Positions 6,293-12,415 are shown, counted from the stretch's first letter. The stretch: DNA of 12,415 bases from Chloroflexota bacterium (GCA_021785115.1 JAJYGO010000111.1:1-12415); one strand, 5' to 3'. Notes: generated by a model not told the origin, from the sequence alone. Program-made: numbers and translations.

Positions 6293-7489
6293 GTGCCAGC
6301 TTCCGCCCCCGGGACGCCCCCGCAGCCTCGCCGCGCGGCGACCGTCACGCTCGAACACGTCAGCAAGCGGTACACGAAGCGCGCGGATGGCCTGGCCGCG
6401 GTCGACGATCTGAGCTTCTCGGTGCCCGCCGGCGCGACCTGTGTGCTGGTCGGCCCGTCCGGGTGCGGCAAGACCACGACCCTCAAGATGGTGAACCGGC
6501 TGATCCAGCCCACCGCCGGCCGGATCCTCATCGACGGGGAGGACATCGCGGCGCGGGACACCACCGAGCTGCGCCGCGGGATCGGCTACGTGATCCAGCA
6601 GGTGGGGCTGTTCCCGCACCAGACGATCGCCGAGAACGTCTCGGTCGTGCCGCGCCTCCTGGGGTGGCCGGACGGACGGCGCCGCGAGCGGGCCGAGGAG
6701 CTGCTCGGGCTCGTGGGGCTGGATCCGGGCCGGTACATGCACCGCTACCCATCGGAGATCTCGGGGGGAGAACGCCAGCGCGTGGGGGTCGCACGTGCCC
6801 TCGCCGCCGACCCGCCGCTGCTGCTGATGGACGAACCGTTCGGGGCGGTCGATCCGATCGTGCGGGCCCGCCTGCAGGACGAGCTGCTGCGGCTGCAGCG
6901 CGAGCTGGGCAAGACGATCATGTTCGTCACCCACGACATCGACGAGGCGATCAAGATGGGCGACCTCGTCGCCGTCATGCGACAGGGCGGCACCCTCGCA
7001 CAGTTCGCGCCGCCGGCCGAGCTGCTGGCGCACCCTGCCTCCGAGTTCGTCGCCCGGTTCGTGGGGGTGGATCGGGCGCTGAAGCGACTGACCCTCCGCC
7101 GGGTCGAGGAGCTCCCCCTGCAGCCGGCCCCGGTCGCCACCGTCGGGGAGCCGGCTGGCGCCGTGCGTGCGCGCCTGGACGGGCGGCTGCCCCGCTGGCT
7201 GCTCCTCGTCGACGACCGGGGGCTCCCGGTCGGCTGGGTCGACGCGAACCCCCTCCCCGACTCGGCGCCGGTGGACGCCGGCTCGGCGACCCGACTGTCG
7301 CCGCTCCTGGAGCGCGGCACGACCCTTCGGGACGCGCTCTCGCTCCTGCTCGACGCGGCGGTCCGGTCCGGGATCGTGGTCGACGACGCGGGCCGGCCGG
7401 TGGGCCTCGTCACGGTCGACGCGATCACCGAGCTGCTGCACGACCAGGACGGCGAGCCGGGCCCGCCATCCGCGGTCCGGGAAGGCTGA
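6293..7489 (+). CDS. opuCA: OpuC-type betaine/choline-class ABC importer, ATP-binding protein with CBS domains
   Basis: 398-residue cytoplasmic ATPase. The nucleotide-binding domain spans about 17-260: Walker A GPSGCGKTT (54-62), Q-loop VIQQVGLFPHQT (100-111), signature ISGGERQR (156-163), Walker B LLLMDEP (176-182) and switch histidine in VTHD (H214). The segment EIGR-like 'DEAIKMGD' after the H-loop is typical of QAT-family (quaternary amine) ATPases. Residues about 268-385 hold a tandem CBS pair, including GIVVDDAGRPVGLVTVDAI. Known for the family: such CBS modules sense ionic strength or nucleotides and gate osmoprotectant uptake. The start GTG 6293 is supported by GAGGA six bases upstream and by the upstream promoter. 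Two permease genes and a binding-protein gene follow. The substrate (glycine betaine, choline, carnitine, proline betaine or ergothioneine-like) is not resolved. Confidence 0.9.
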   Translation: MPASAPGTPPQPRRAATVTLEHVSKRYTKRADGLAAVDDLSFSVPAGATCVLVGPSGCGKTTTLKMVNRLIQPTAGRILIDGEDIAARDTTELRRGIGYVIQQVGLFPHQTIAENVSVVPRLLGWPDGRRRERAEELLGLVGLDPGRYMHRYPSEISGGERQRVGVARALAADPPLLLMDEPFGAVDPIVRARLQDELLRLQRELGKTIMFVTHDIDEAIKMGDLVAVMRQGGTLAQFAPPAELLAHPASEFVARFVGVDRALKRLTLRRVEELPLQPAPVATVGEPAGAVRARLDGRLPRWLLLVDDRGLPVGWVDANPLPDSAPVDAGSATRLSPLLERGTTLRDALSLLLDAAVRSGIVVDDAGRPVGLVTVDAITELLHDQDGEPGPPSAVREG

Positions 7490-7496
7490 GGTCACG

Positions 7497-8159
7497 ATGC
7501 CGAGCGAGCCACTGGTGCGGTGGCCGTGGGTGGCCGCGCACCTCGACGAGATCGGGGCCGCGCTCGAGCAGCACGTGGTGCTGACCGTCATCGCGGTGGC
7601 CGCCGGACTGGCGATCTCGTTTGCGCTGGCCCTCGCCGCGCACCGGTACCGCAGCGCGGAGGCGCCCATCACCTGGGCCGCAGGCGTGGTGTACACGATC
7701 CCCAGCCTGGCGCTCTTCGTGCTCCTGATCCCCGTCACCGGCCTGTCGACCCTCACCTCGGAGATCGGCCTGGTCGGGTACACCCTGCTGATCCTGATCC
7801 GCAACATCCTGGCCGGCCTCGACGGCGTCCCGGCGGAGGTGCTGGAGGCGGCCGACGGGATGGGCCTGACGCGCCTCCAGCGGCTGCTGCGGGTGGAGCT
7901 GCCCATCGCGCTCCCCGTGATCATGGCCGGCCTTCGGATCGCCACCGTGACCACGATCGGGCTCGTCACGGTCACGGCGCTGATCGGGCAGGGTGGCCTC
8001 GGGCAGCTGATGCTCGCCGGGTTCATCAACCTCTTCCCCACCCAGATCTACGTCGGCGCCATCCTCTCGGTCGCCCTCGCCGTGCTCGCCGACGCCGCGC
8101 TGCTGCTCGCGCAGCGCGCGCTCACGCCCTGGGCACGTGCGCACGGTGGCAGGAGCTGA
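7497..8159 (+). CDS. OpuC-type ABC importer permease (first, OpuCB position)
   Basis: 220-residue inner-membrane permease of the MetI-like/BPD superfamily. Hydrophobic segments lie near 27-48, 58-82, 92-104, 137-163 and 185-206. The EAA loop that docks onto the ATPase is clear: EAADGMGLTRLQRLLRVELP (117-136). 'YTIPSLALFVLLIPV' and 'ALIGQGGLGQLMLAGF' are typical of the OpuCB/OpuCD/YehW class. The ATG at 7497 has GAGG (7488-7491) overlapping the ATPase stop, five bases upstream. It is inferred to dimerise with the following permease. Confidence 0.9.
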   Translation: MPSEPLVRWPWVAAHLDEIGAALEQHVVLTVIAVAAGLAISFALALAAHRYRSAEAPITWAAGVVYTIPSLALFVLLIPVTGLSTLTSEIGLVGYTLLILIRNILAGLDGVPAEVLEAADGMGLTRLQRLLRVELPIALPVIMAGLRIATVTTIGLVTVTALIGQGGLGQLMLAGFINLFPTQIYVGAILSVALAVLADAALLLAQRALTPWARAHGGRS

Positions 8160-8162
8160 CCG

Positions 8163-8885
8163 ATGCAGCTCCTCTTCCAGGTCCTTGCCTGGTTCACGGA
8201 CTCCGCGCACTGGCAGGGTGCCGACGGGGTCCCGGTGCGCGTGCTCGAGCATGTCGAGGCCTCGGGCCTCTCGGTGCTCGCGGCGGCAGCCATCGCGCTG
8301 CCGGCCGGCCTGGTCGTGGGCCACACCGGCCGGGGCGCGTTCATCGTGAGCAGCGTGGCCAACCTGGGCCGTGCCCTCCCCTCGTTCGCGCTCCTGCTGA
8401 TGCTGATCCCGATCGCCGTCGACCTGCGCCTGGACTTCAGCACCTGGCCCATCCTCGGCGCGATGGTGCTGCTCGCCATCCCACCGATGATCACCAACGC
8501 ATACGCCGGGATGCGCGCGGTCGACCCGGACCTGATCGAGGCGGCCGGTGGGATGGGCATGAGCGGGCCCCAGGTGCTCCTGCGCGTGGAGCTGCCGCTC
8601 GCACTGCCGGTGATCCTGACCGGCGCGCGTCTGGCGGCCGTGCAGGTCGTGGCCACGTACACGCTGGGCGCGGTGGCGGGGGGCGGGGGACTCGGCCGCT
8701 ACATCTACGATGGGTTCGCGACCCAGGACACCGCGAAGATGGTGGCCGGGGCCGCGCTGGTCGCGCTCCTCTCGATCGCCACCGACGCCGCGTTCGGGCT
8801 CCTCGCCCGGGCGACCGCGCCGCACGGTGCGACCGGGGCGCACCGGCGCGGTGAGACGCTCCCGGCCCGCTCGGCCGCCGCCTGA
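8163..8885 (+). CDS. OpuC-type ABC importer permease (second, OpuCD position)
   Basis: 240-residue MetI-like permease and a paralogue of the preceding gene. The EAA loop is IEAAGGMGMSGPQVLLRVEL (125-144). Other family segments are NLGRALPSFALLLMLIP (67-83) and TYTLGAVAGGGGLGRYI (165-181). Hydrophobic segments lie near 36-52, 70-86, 96-114, 145-170 and 193-216. The last 25 residues are polar and look like an unstructured cytoplasmic tail. The ATG at 8163 lies three bases after the previous stop, with AGGAG (8151-8155) seven bases upstream. A 121-base gap with its own promoter then separates it from the binding-protein gene. Confidence 0.9.
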   Translation: MQLLFQVLAWFTDSAHWQGADGVPVRVLEHVEASGLSVLAAAAIALPAGLVVGHTGRGAFIVSSVANLGRALPSFALLLMLIPIAVDLRLDFSTWPILGAMVLLAIPPMITNAYAGMRAVDPDLIEAAGGMGMSGPQVLLRVELPLALPVILTGARLAAVQVVATYTLGAVAGGGGLGRYIYDGFATQDTAKMVAGAALVALLSIATDAAFGLLARATAPHGATGAHRRGETLPARSAAA

Positions 8886-8921
8886 ACGGCCCGCGACACG
8901 GCGGCGCACGCGGAGCCGCGA

Positions 8922-8949
8922 CTGCCCACCCGAGGTCCGGGCGTAGAAT
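8922..8949 (+). promoter_or_regulatory. Predicted internal promoter for the binding-protein/F420 genes
   Basis: TAGAAT (8944-8949) is a good -10 hexamer, with CTGCCC (8922-8927) 16 bases upstream in the -35 position. Transcription would begin near 8955-8957 and give a leader of about 50 bases with a strong Shine-Dalgarno. The element pair matches the one before the ATPase gene in sequence class and exact spacing. A dedicated promoter would let the binding protein be made in excess over the membrane subunits. Inference. Confidence 0.45.
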
Positions 8950-8956
8950 CTGGGGC

Positions 8957-8982
8957 CCCGCCGGGCGACCCAGCCGGGCGGG
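8957..8982 (+). other. Possible leader stem-loop upstream of the binding-protein gene
   Basis: CCCGCC (8957-8962) can pair with GGCGGG (8977-8982) across a 14-base loop, which itself contains a small GGG-CGA-CCC hairpin (8963-8971). It lies between the predicted transcription start and the Shine-Dalgarno. Such pairings arise easily at this GC content, and no riboswitch family was recognised. Confidence 0.25.
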
Positions 8983-8988
8983 ACCTGC

Positions 8989-9000
8989 AGGAAAGGGGGG
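8989..9000 (+). promoter_or_regulatory. Strong ribosome binding site of the binding-protein gene
   Basis: AGGAAAGGGGGG ends six bases before the GTG at 9007 and is the purine-rich signal that decides this start. The adjacent GGGTACCC palindrome (8998-9005) could partly mask it by local pairing. This contrasts with neighbouring genes that have little or no Shine-Dalgarno sequence. Confidence 0.6.
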
Positions 9001-9006
9001 TACCCA

Positions 9007-10065
9007 GTGCGGCTCCACCGCATGCTGGCCCTCGGGGCGTCCGCGCTGGTGCTTGCGAGCGCCTGCGGGACGGGTGGGGGCAGCAGCCCGGCAGCCACCG
9101 TCGCGCCGGTCACCCAGCCATCCAGCCAGGCCAGCGCACCCGCCGTCACCCCGGCGGCCGCGTCGACACCGGCGTCAGCAGTCGCGTCCGCTGCGGCACC
9201 GTCCGCCGCCGCGAACTCGATCGCGAGCCGGCTCGTCCTCGGCGGCCCGCCCGAATGCCCGCAGCGACCGTTCTGCCTGATCGGGCTCCAGAAGGTCTAT
9301 GGCCTGACCTTCAAGTCGTTCGTGCCGCTCGACGCGGGCGGTCCCCTCACCGTCGCGGCGCTGCAGACGGGCCGGATCGGGGTGGGGCTCCTGTTCACGT
9401 CGGACCCGAGCATCCAGGTCGACGGGTTCGTCCTGCTCAACGATGACAAGCACCTCCAGGCGTCCGACAACGTCGCCCCCGTCATCCGCACAGCGGTGCT
9501 CCGGAAGCACCCGGACATCGCGACGCTGCTGAACGGGATCTCCGCGAAGCTGACCCAGGCGCAGCTCACGTCGCTCAACAAGCAGGTGACCGTGGACAAG
9601 ACGGACCCCGCCGACGTGGCCCGGGCCTGGCTCCAGCAGAACGGCTTCGTGCCGACCGGCGGCGCCAACAAGGGCACCATCGTCGTCGGCTCCACGAACT
9701 TCTCGGAGCAACTCGTCCTCGCCGAGCTGTACGCGCAGGAGCTCGAGGCGAACGGCTACACGGTGACCCGCAAGTTCAACCTGGGGAGCCGGGAGGTCGT
9801 CCAGCCGGCGATCCAGAGCGGCCAGATCGACCTGTACCCGGAGTACCTCGCCTCCCTCACCGAGTACCTGGACAAGGGTACCGGGCTGGCGACCACCGAC
9901 CCCGCGAAGACGGCGAAGGTCCTGGCGGGCCTGCTCGCGCCGAAGGGCGAGTCCGTGCTGGCCTACGCCCCGGCGACCGACGAGAACGGGTTCGCCGTCA
10001 CGAAGCAGACCGCGCAGCAGTACAGGCTGGTCAACATCAGCGACCTGGCGAAGCCCGCGCCGTAG
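9007..10065 (+). CDS. Circularly permuted OpuC/ProX-type substrate-binding lipoprotein
   Basis: 352 residues. A lipoprotein signal peptide (1-19, lipobox ASAC with Cys20) is followed by a linker of about 53 residues rich in Ala, Ser, Pro and Thr (21-73). The two halves of a betaine-class binding protein then appear in swapped order. Residues about 74-216 are the normally second half: LVLGGPPECPQRPFC (76-90), DAGGPLTVAAL (109-119), DDKHLQASDNVAPV (146-159) and DKTDPADVARAWL (197-209), the usual C-terminal end. After a short glycine linker, residues about 223-349 are the normally first half: TIVVGSTNFSEQLVLAELYA (224-243), GSREVVQPAIQSGQIDLYPEY (260-280) and LVNISDLA (341-348), which normally runs straight into 'LVLGGPPEC'. 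Each half is present once, the frame is open, and the next gene starts one base after the stop. It should deliver substrate to the upstream permeases. The family is confident; the substrate and functionality are inferred. Confidence 0.9.
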   Translation: MRLHRMLALGASALVLASACGTGGGSSPAATVAPVTQPSSQASAPAVTPAAASTPASAVASAAAPSAAANSIASRLVLGGPPECPQRPFCLIGLQKVYGLTFKSFVPLDAGGPLTVAALQTGRIGVGLLFTSDPSIQVDGFVLLNDDKHLQASDNVAPVIRTAVLRKHPDIATLLNGISAKLTQAQLTSLNKQVTVDKTDPADVARAWLQQNGFVPTGGANKGTIVVGSTNFSEQLVLAELYAQELEANGYTVTRKFNLGSREVVQPAIQSGQIDLYPEYLASLTEYLDKGTGLATTDPAKTAKVLAGLLAPKGESVLAYAPATDENGFAVTKQTAQQYRLVNISDLAKPAP

Positions 10066-10066
10066 C

Positions 10067-10498
10067 ATGACCTCGACGACGTCGAACCTCGCGATCCCGC
10101 CGGGCGTGCGGCGGTTCCTCGAGGATCCGGGACGCTTCGCGGTGGTCGCGACCCTGGACCCGGACGGCGCCGTCCACCAGGCCGTGGCCTGGTACCTGCT
10201 CGCCGGCGATGCGATCGTGCTGAACTCGCGGGTGGGGCGGCGCTGGCCCGACAACCTCCGGCGGGACCCGCGGGTGAGCGTGGCGGTCGCGGACGCGTAC
10301 CGCTGGGTCTCGCTGCGCGGCGAGGTCGAGGCGATCGACGACCAGGAGCGAGCGCAGGCCGACATCGCGGCGATGTCCCGCCGTTACCACGCGGACGACC
10401 CGGCCGCTGCCGAGGAGCAGATCCGCATGTTCCGGGAGCAGGAGCGCGTGTCGTTCGTGCTGTCGCCGACCCGCGTGACGGCCCACCTGGAGGAGTGA
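10067..10498 (+). CDS. PPOX-class (split beta-barrel) F420-dependent oxidoreductase
   Basis: 143-residue protein of the pyridoxamine-5'-phosphate-oxidase-like flavin/F420 reductase family. Recognisable elements are FLEDPGRFAVVATLDPDGAVHQAVAWYLLAGDAIVLNS (17-54, the first strands of the barrel), RRWPDNLRRDPRVSVAVAD (58-76, with the Arg/Asn stretch that normally contacts cofactor phosphate) and WVSLRGEVEAI (80-90). The length is typical of small F420-dependent members (FDOR-B like). The substrate is unknown. The ATG lies one base after the binding-protein stop (TAGCATG), with no strong Shine-Dalgarno, so coupling is likely. F420 rather than FMN or heme is favoured by the two F420 genes that follow. 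Confidence 0.8.
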   Translation: MTSTTSNLAIPPGVRRFLEDPGRFAVVATLDPDGAVHQAVAWYLLAGDAIVLNSRVGRRWPDNLRRDPRVSVAVADAYRWVSLRGEVEAIDDQERAQADIAAMSRRYHADDPAAAEEQIRMFREQERVSFVLSPTRVTAHLEE

Positions 10499-10505
10499 TT
10501 CGGAG

Positions 10506-11495
10506 ATGGGACAGCCCAGCATCGGCTACGCGGCCATGCTCGAACAGTTCGCACCCCGGGACCTGGTCGACTGGTCCGTCGCCGCCGAGGCCGCCGGGTT
10601 CGACGGGATCATGGCCGCCGACCACGTGCAGCCGTGGGTCCCGCGCCAGGGCAACGCGGCGTTCGTCTGGTCCTACATGACCGCGGCCGCCGAGCACACG
10701 CGAGGCGACATCGGGCCGGGCGTGACCTGCCCCTCGTTCCGCATGCACCCGGCGATCGTGGCGCAGGCCGCGGCGACCATGGCGGCCATGTACCCCGGTC
10801 GATTCTGGCTCGGGATCGGGTCGGGCGAGGCGCTCAACGAGCACATCGTGGCGCCGTACTGGCCGGAGGTCGCGGAGCGGATCGCCCGCATGTTCGAGGC
10901 CATCGAGATCATCCAGAAGCTGTTCAGCGGCAAGGACGTCAAACACCGCGGCGAGCACTTCCGCATGGAGACCATGCGCCTCTGGACCATGCCGGAGACG
11001 CCGCCGCCGATCTACGTGGCGACCGCGGGGCCCGTCACGGCCGAGAAGACGGGACGCCTGTGCGACGGGATCATCACGGTCGGCGCGGCCGACGAGAAGA
11101 TCGACGCGGTCTTCGCGCGCTTCGACAGGGGGGCGCGGGAGGCGGGGAAGGATCCCTCCACGATGCCGCGGATCCTGCAGCTCCACCTGTCCTGGGCGCC
11201 GACGCAGCCGGAGGCCGAGCGCAACGCGCTCGAGGAGTGGCCCAACGGGGGCATGAAGTTCTCCAAGCAGGACATCCGCACGCCGCAGGTCTTCGAGGCG
11301 ATCGCCGGGCTCGTGCGCATCGACGATTTCAAGGGGCGGATGCTGATCTCGGACGACCTGGAGACCCACCGGCGCGAGATCCAGCGCTATCTCGACATGG
11401 GCTTCACGAAGATCTACCTGCACAACGTCGGGCGCAACCAGCGCGAGTGGATCGAGGCGTTCGGGCGCGAGGTGCTGCCCGGGCTGACGGCATGA
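10506..11495 (+). CDS. LLM-class F420-dependent oxidoreductase (FGD / TIGR03557-like)
   Basis: 329-residue TIM-barrel enzyme of the luciferase-like F420 family. It aligns without gaps to the start of mycobacterial F420-dependent glucose-6-phosphate dehydrogenase (GYxA...EQFAPR at residues 7-18). It keeps residues equivalent to the catalytic set I know for that enzyme: His40 and Trp44 in ADHVQPW, and Glu108 in GIGSGEALNE (103-112). GVTCPSFRMHPAIVAQAAAT (72-91) is also typical. I could not confirm the sugar-phosphate-binding lysines and arginine, so glucose 6-phosphate is not assured, and another alcohol or sugar substrate is possible. GGAGGAG (10489-10495) lies ten bases before the ATG. The gap to the upstream PPOX gene is seven bases, and the stop overlaps the cofD ATG (ATGA, 11492-11495). 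Confidence 0.88.
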   Translation: MGQPSIGYAAMLEQFAPRDLVDWSVAAEAAGFDGIMAADHVQPWVPRQGNAAFVWSYMTAAAEHTRGDIGPGVTCPSFRMHPAIVAQAAATMAAMYPGRFWLGIGSGEALNEHIVAPYWPEVAERIARMFEAIEIIQKLFSGKDVKHRGEHFRMETMRLWTMPETPPPIYVATAGPVTAEKTGRLCDGIITVGAADEKIDAVFARFDRGAREAGKDPSTMPRILQLHLSWAPTQPEAERNALEEWPNGGMKFSKQDIRTPQVFEAIAGLVRIDDFKGRMLISDDLETHRREIQRYLDMGFTKIYLHNVGRNQREWIEAFGREVLPGLTA

Positions 11496-12415
11496 GACAG
11501 CCTGTACGTGGCGAGGACGAGGGGTGGCCGGCGGGTCGTGCCGCCCGGGCGGAGCGGAAAGGGCGGCCGACCTCCGGACAGGACCCCTCACACTCCCCCA
11601 CCCGCGTGACCATGCTCGCCGGCGGCGTGGGGGGCGCCAGACTCGCGCACGGGCTGTCGATGCTCCCCGGCGTCGAGCTGACCGTCATCGTCAACACCGG
11701 CGACGACCTCGAGCTGCACGGCCTCGAGATCTCTCCCGACGTCGACACGGTGCTCTACACGCTGGCGGGGCTGGCCAACCCTGAGACCGGCTGGGGGCTG
11801 CGCGACGAGACATGGTCGGCGCACGAGATGCTCGGCAGGTACGGGGCGCCGACCTGGTTCCGCCTGGGCGACCGCGACCTGGCCACCCACCTCGTGCGCA
11901 CCAGGCGGCTGCGCGACGGGGCGACGCCGACCGACGTGACGGGCGAGCTGGCGCAGGCGCTGGGCGTCCGGGCCCGGATCCTGCCCATGAGCGACCGGCC
12001 CGTGCGCACGCGCGTGCGCACGGCCGGCGGGTGGCTGGACTTCCAGGAGTGGTTCGTGGCGCGCCGGCATGCCGACGACGCGCTCGATCTCCGGTTCGAC
12101 GGCGCCGAGGATGCCCGGCCGACGGAACGGGTGCTGTCGGCGGTGGGCTCCGCGGAGGCGCTCCTGGTCGCGCCGTCCAACCCGTTCGTCAGCATCGGGA
12201 CCATCCTGGCGCTCCCCGGCATGGTGGCGGCGCTGACAGGCGCGGCGGCCCCCATCGTCGCGGTGAGCCCGATCGTGGCGGGCGTCGCCCTGAAGGGCCC
12301 GGCGGACCGCATGTTCGAGACGCTGGGGGGCGAGTCCAGCGCGCTCGGCGTGGCCAGCCATTACGCCGGTCGGTACCCCGGCCTGCTGGACGGGCTGGTG
12401 ATCGACCGGGTGGAC
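11492..12415 (+). CDS. cofD: 2-phospho-L-lactate transferase CofD/FbiA (F420 biosynthesis), 3' truncated
   Basis: 308 codons, running off the right edge. CofD joins a phospho-lactyl or phosphoenolpyruvyl group from the guanylyl-activated donor to the deazaflavin Fo, giving (dehydro)F420-0. Motifs: MLAGGVGGARLAHGL (41-55), VIVNTGDDLELHGLEISPDVDT (65-86), GWGLRDETW (100-108), RLGDRDLATHLVRT (124-137), MSDRPVRT (166-173), DFQEWFVARR (183-192), APSNPFVSIGTIL (227-239) and SPIVAGVALKGPADRM (259-274). Only the last few dozen residues should be missing. Start choice: ATG 11492 makes an ATGA overlap with the LLM gene but adds about 38 polar, basic residues with no family counterpart. GTG 11606 would start exactly where homology begins (VTMLAGG) but has no Shine-Dalgarno. 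Its position suggests the F420 synthesis and utilisation genes are co-expressed. Confidence 0.92.
   Translation, partial: MRQPVRGEDEGWPAGRAARAERKGRPTSGQDPSHSPTRVTMLAGGVGGARLAHGLSMLPGVELTVIVNTGDDLELHGLEISPDVDTVLYTLAGLANPETGWGLRDETWSAHEMLGRYGAPTWFRLGDRDLATHLVRTRRLRDGATPTDVTGELAQALGVRARILPMSDRPVRTRVRTAGGWLDFQEWFVARRHADDALDLRFDGAEDARPTERVLSAVGSAEALLVAPSNPFVSIGTILALPGMVAALTGAAAPIVAVSPIVAGVALKGPADRMFETLGGESSALGVASHYAGRYPGLLDGLVIDRVD

Noticed and set aside
5495..8041. Very long open frame (over 800 codons) on the minus strand across the end of the ABC-2 permease, the Cys-motif gene and the opuCA/permease genes
   Set aside because: Its translation is Arg/Pro/Ala/Gly-rich low-information sequence. 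The same DNA encodes well-recognised ABC proteins on the plus strand. High GC makes antisense frames open by chance.
7425..9149. 574-codon minus-strand frame over the permeases and the start of the binding-protein gene
   Set aside because: Composition is dominated by Arg/Gly/His/Gln with no motif. It is a shadow of the MetI-like permease genes.
9007..10065. Binding protein as two broken fragments, or as a remnant of a tandem pair rather than one permuted protein
   Set aside because: The frame has no stop or shift and each half occurs once with its motifs intact. No missing half was found upstream (8886-9006 is promoter and leader) or downstream (PPOX begins at 10067). Origin by duplication and loss is likely, but the present gene reads as one protein.
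9963..11591. 542-codon minus-strand frame over the PPOX and LLM genes
   Set aside because: No recognisable domain. The plus-strand genes have clear family motifs, so it is a GC-driven antisense shadow.
1..12415. Insertion sequences, CRISPR arrays, tRNA genes, phage or defence genes
   Set aside because: No transposase-like protein, terminal inverted repeats, spaced repeats, tRNA fold signals or defence domains were seen on either strand. The window is composed of metabolic and transport genes.

Overview
The window comes from a very GC-rich bacterium with many GTG starts, four-base gene overlaps and at least one start codon that looks leaderless. It carries coenzyme F420 genes: cofD, an FGD-type LLM oxidoreductase and a PPOX-fold F420 oxidoreductase. 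This points to Actinomycetota or Chloroflexota. My tentative preference is a Limnocylindria-like Chloroflexota, from the combination of F420 genes, a zinc-ribbon/single-TM surface protein and an ABC-2 permease with a YDLGYQHYDGRR motif. No rRNA, tRNA, CRISPR array, insertion sequence or phage gene was seen, and gene density is close to 100%.

Layout. (1) 1-1023 (+): a ThDP-dependent decarboxylase/acetolactate-synthase-like enzyme cut by the left edge. It converges on an inositol-monophosphatase-family gene at 1087-1926 (-). (2) 1988-5673 (+): a tightly overlapping ATPase-permease-ATPase-permease operon, probably one or two ABC-2 exporters. A possible 19-codon coupling ORF lies between the last two genes. 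(3) 5692-6195 (-): a small membrane protein with a cysteine motif and an outside beta domain. It converges on the ABC-2 operon and diverges from the next unit. (4) 6293-10065 (+): an OpuC-type betaine/choline-class importer, made of a CBS-containing ATPase, two permeases and a lipoprotein binding protein that has its own promoter. (5) 10067-12415 (+): PPOX F420 oxidoreductase, LLM F420 oxidoreductase and CofD (cut by the right edge). These follow the binding protein with gaps of 1 and 7 bases and then a 4-base overlap, so they probably share its transcript.

Most notable observation. The importer's substrate-binding protein (9007-10065) is circularly permuted relative to the usual OpuC/ProX-type order. 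The half that normally comes second (GGPPECP...DPADVARAWL) is first, directly after the lipoprotein signal and a long Ala/Ser/Pro linker. The half that normally begins the mature protein (IVVGSTNFSEQ...LVNISDLA) is last. Each half occurs once and looks intact, and the reading frame is uninterrupted.

How the parts relate. The OpuC-type genes would take up a compatible solute or related quaternary amine, with CBS domains on the ATPase as a likely sensor of ionic strength or nucleotide. The downstream genes make (CofD) and use (LLM, PPOX) F420. A functional link between the two sets is suggested only by the spacing and the shared upstream promoter.
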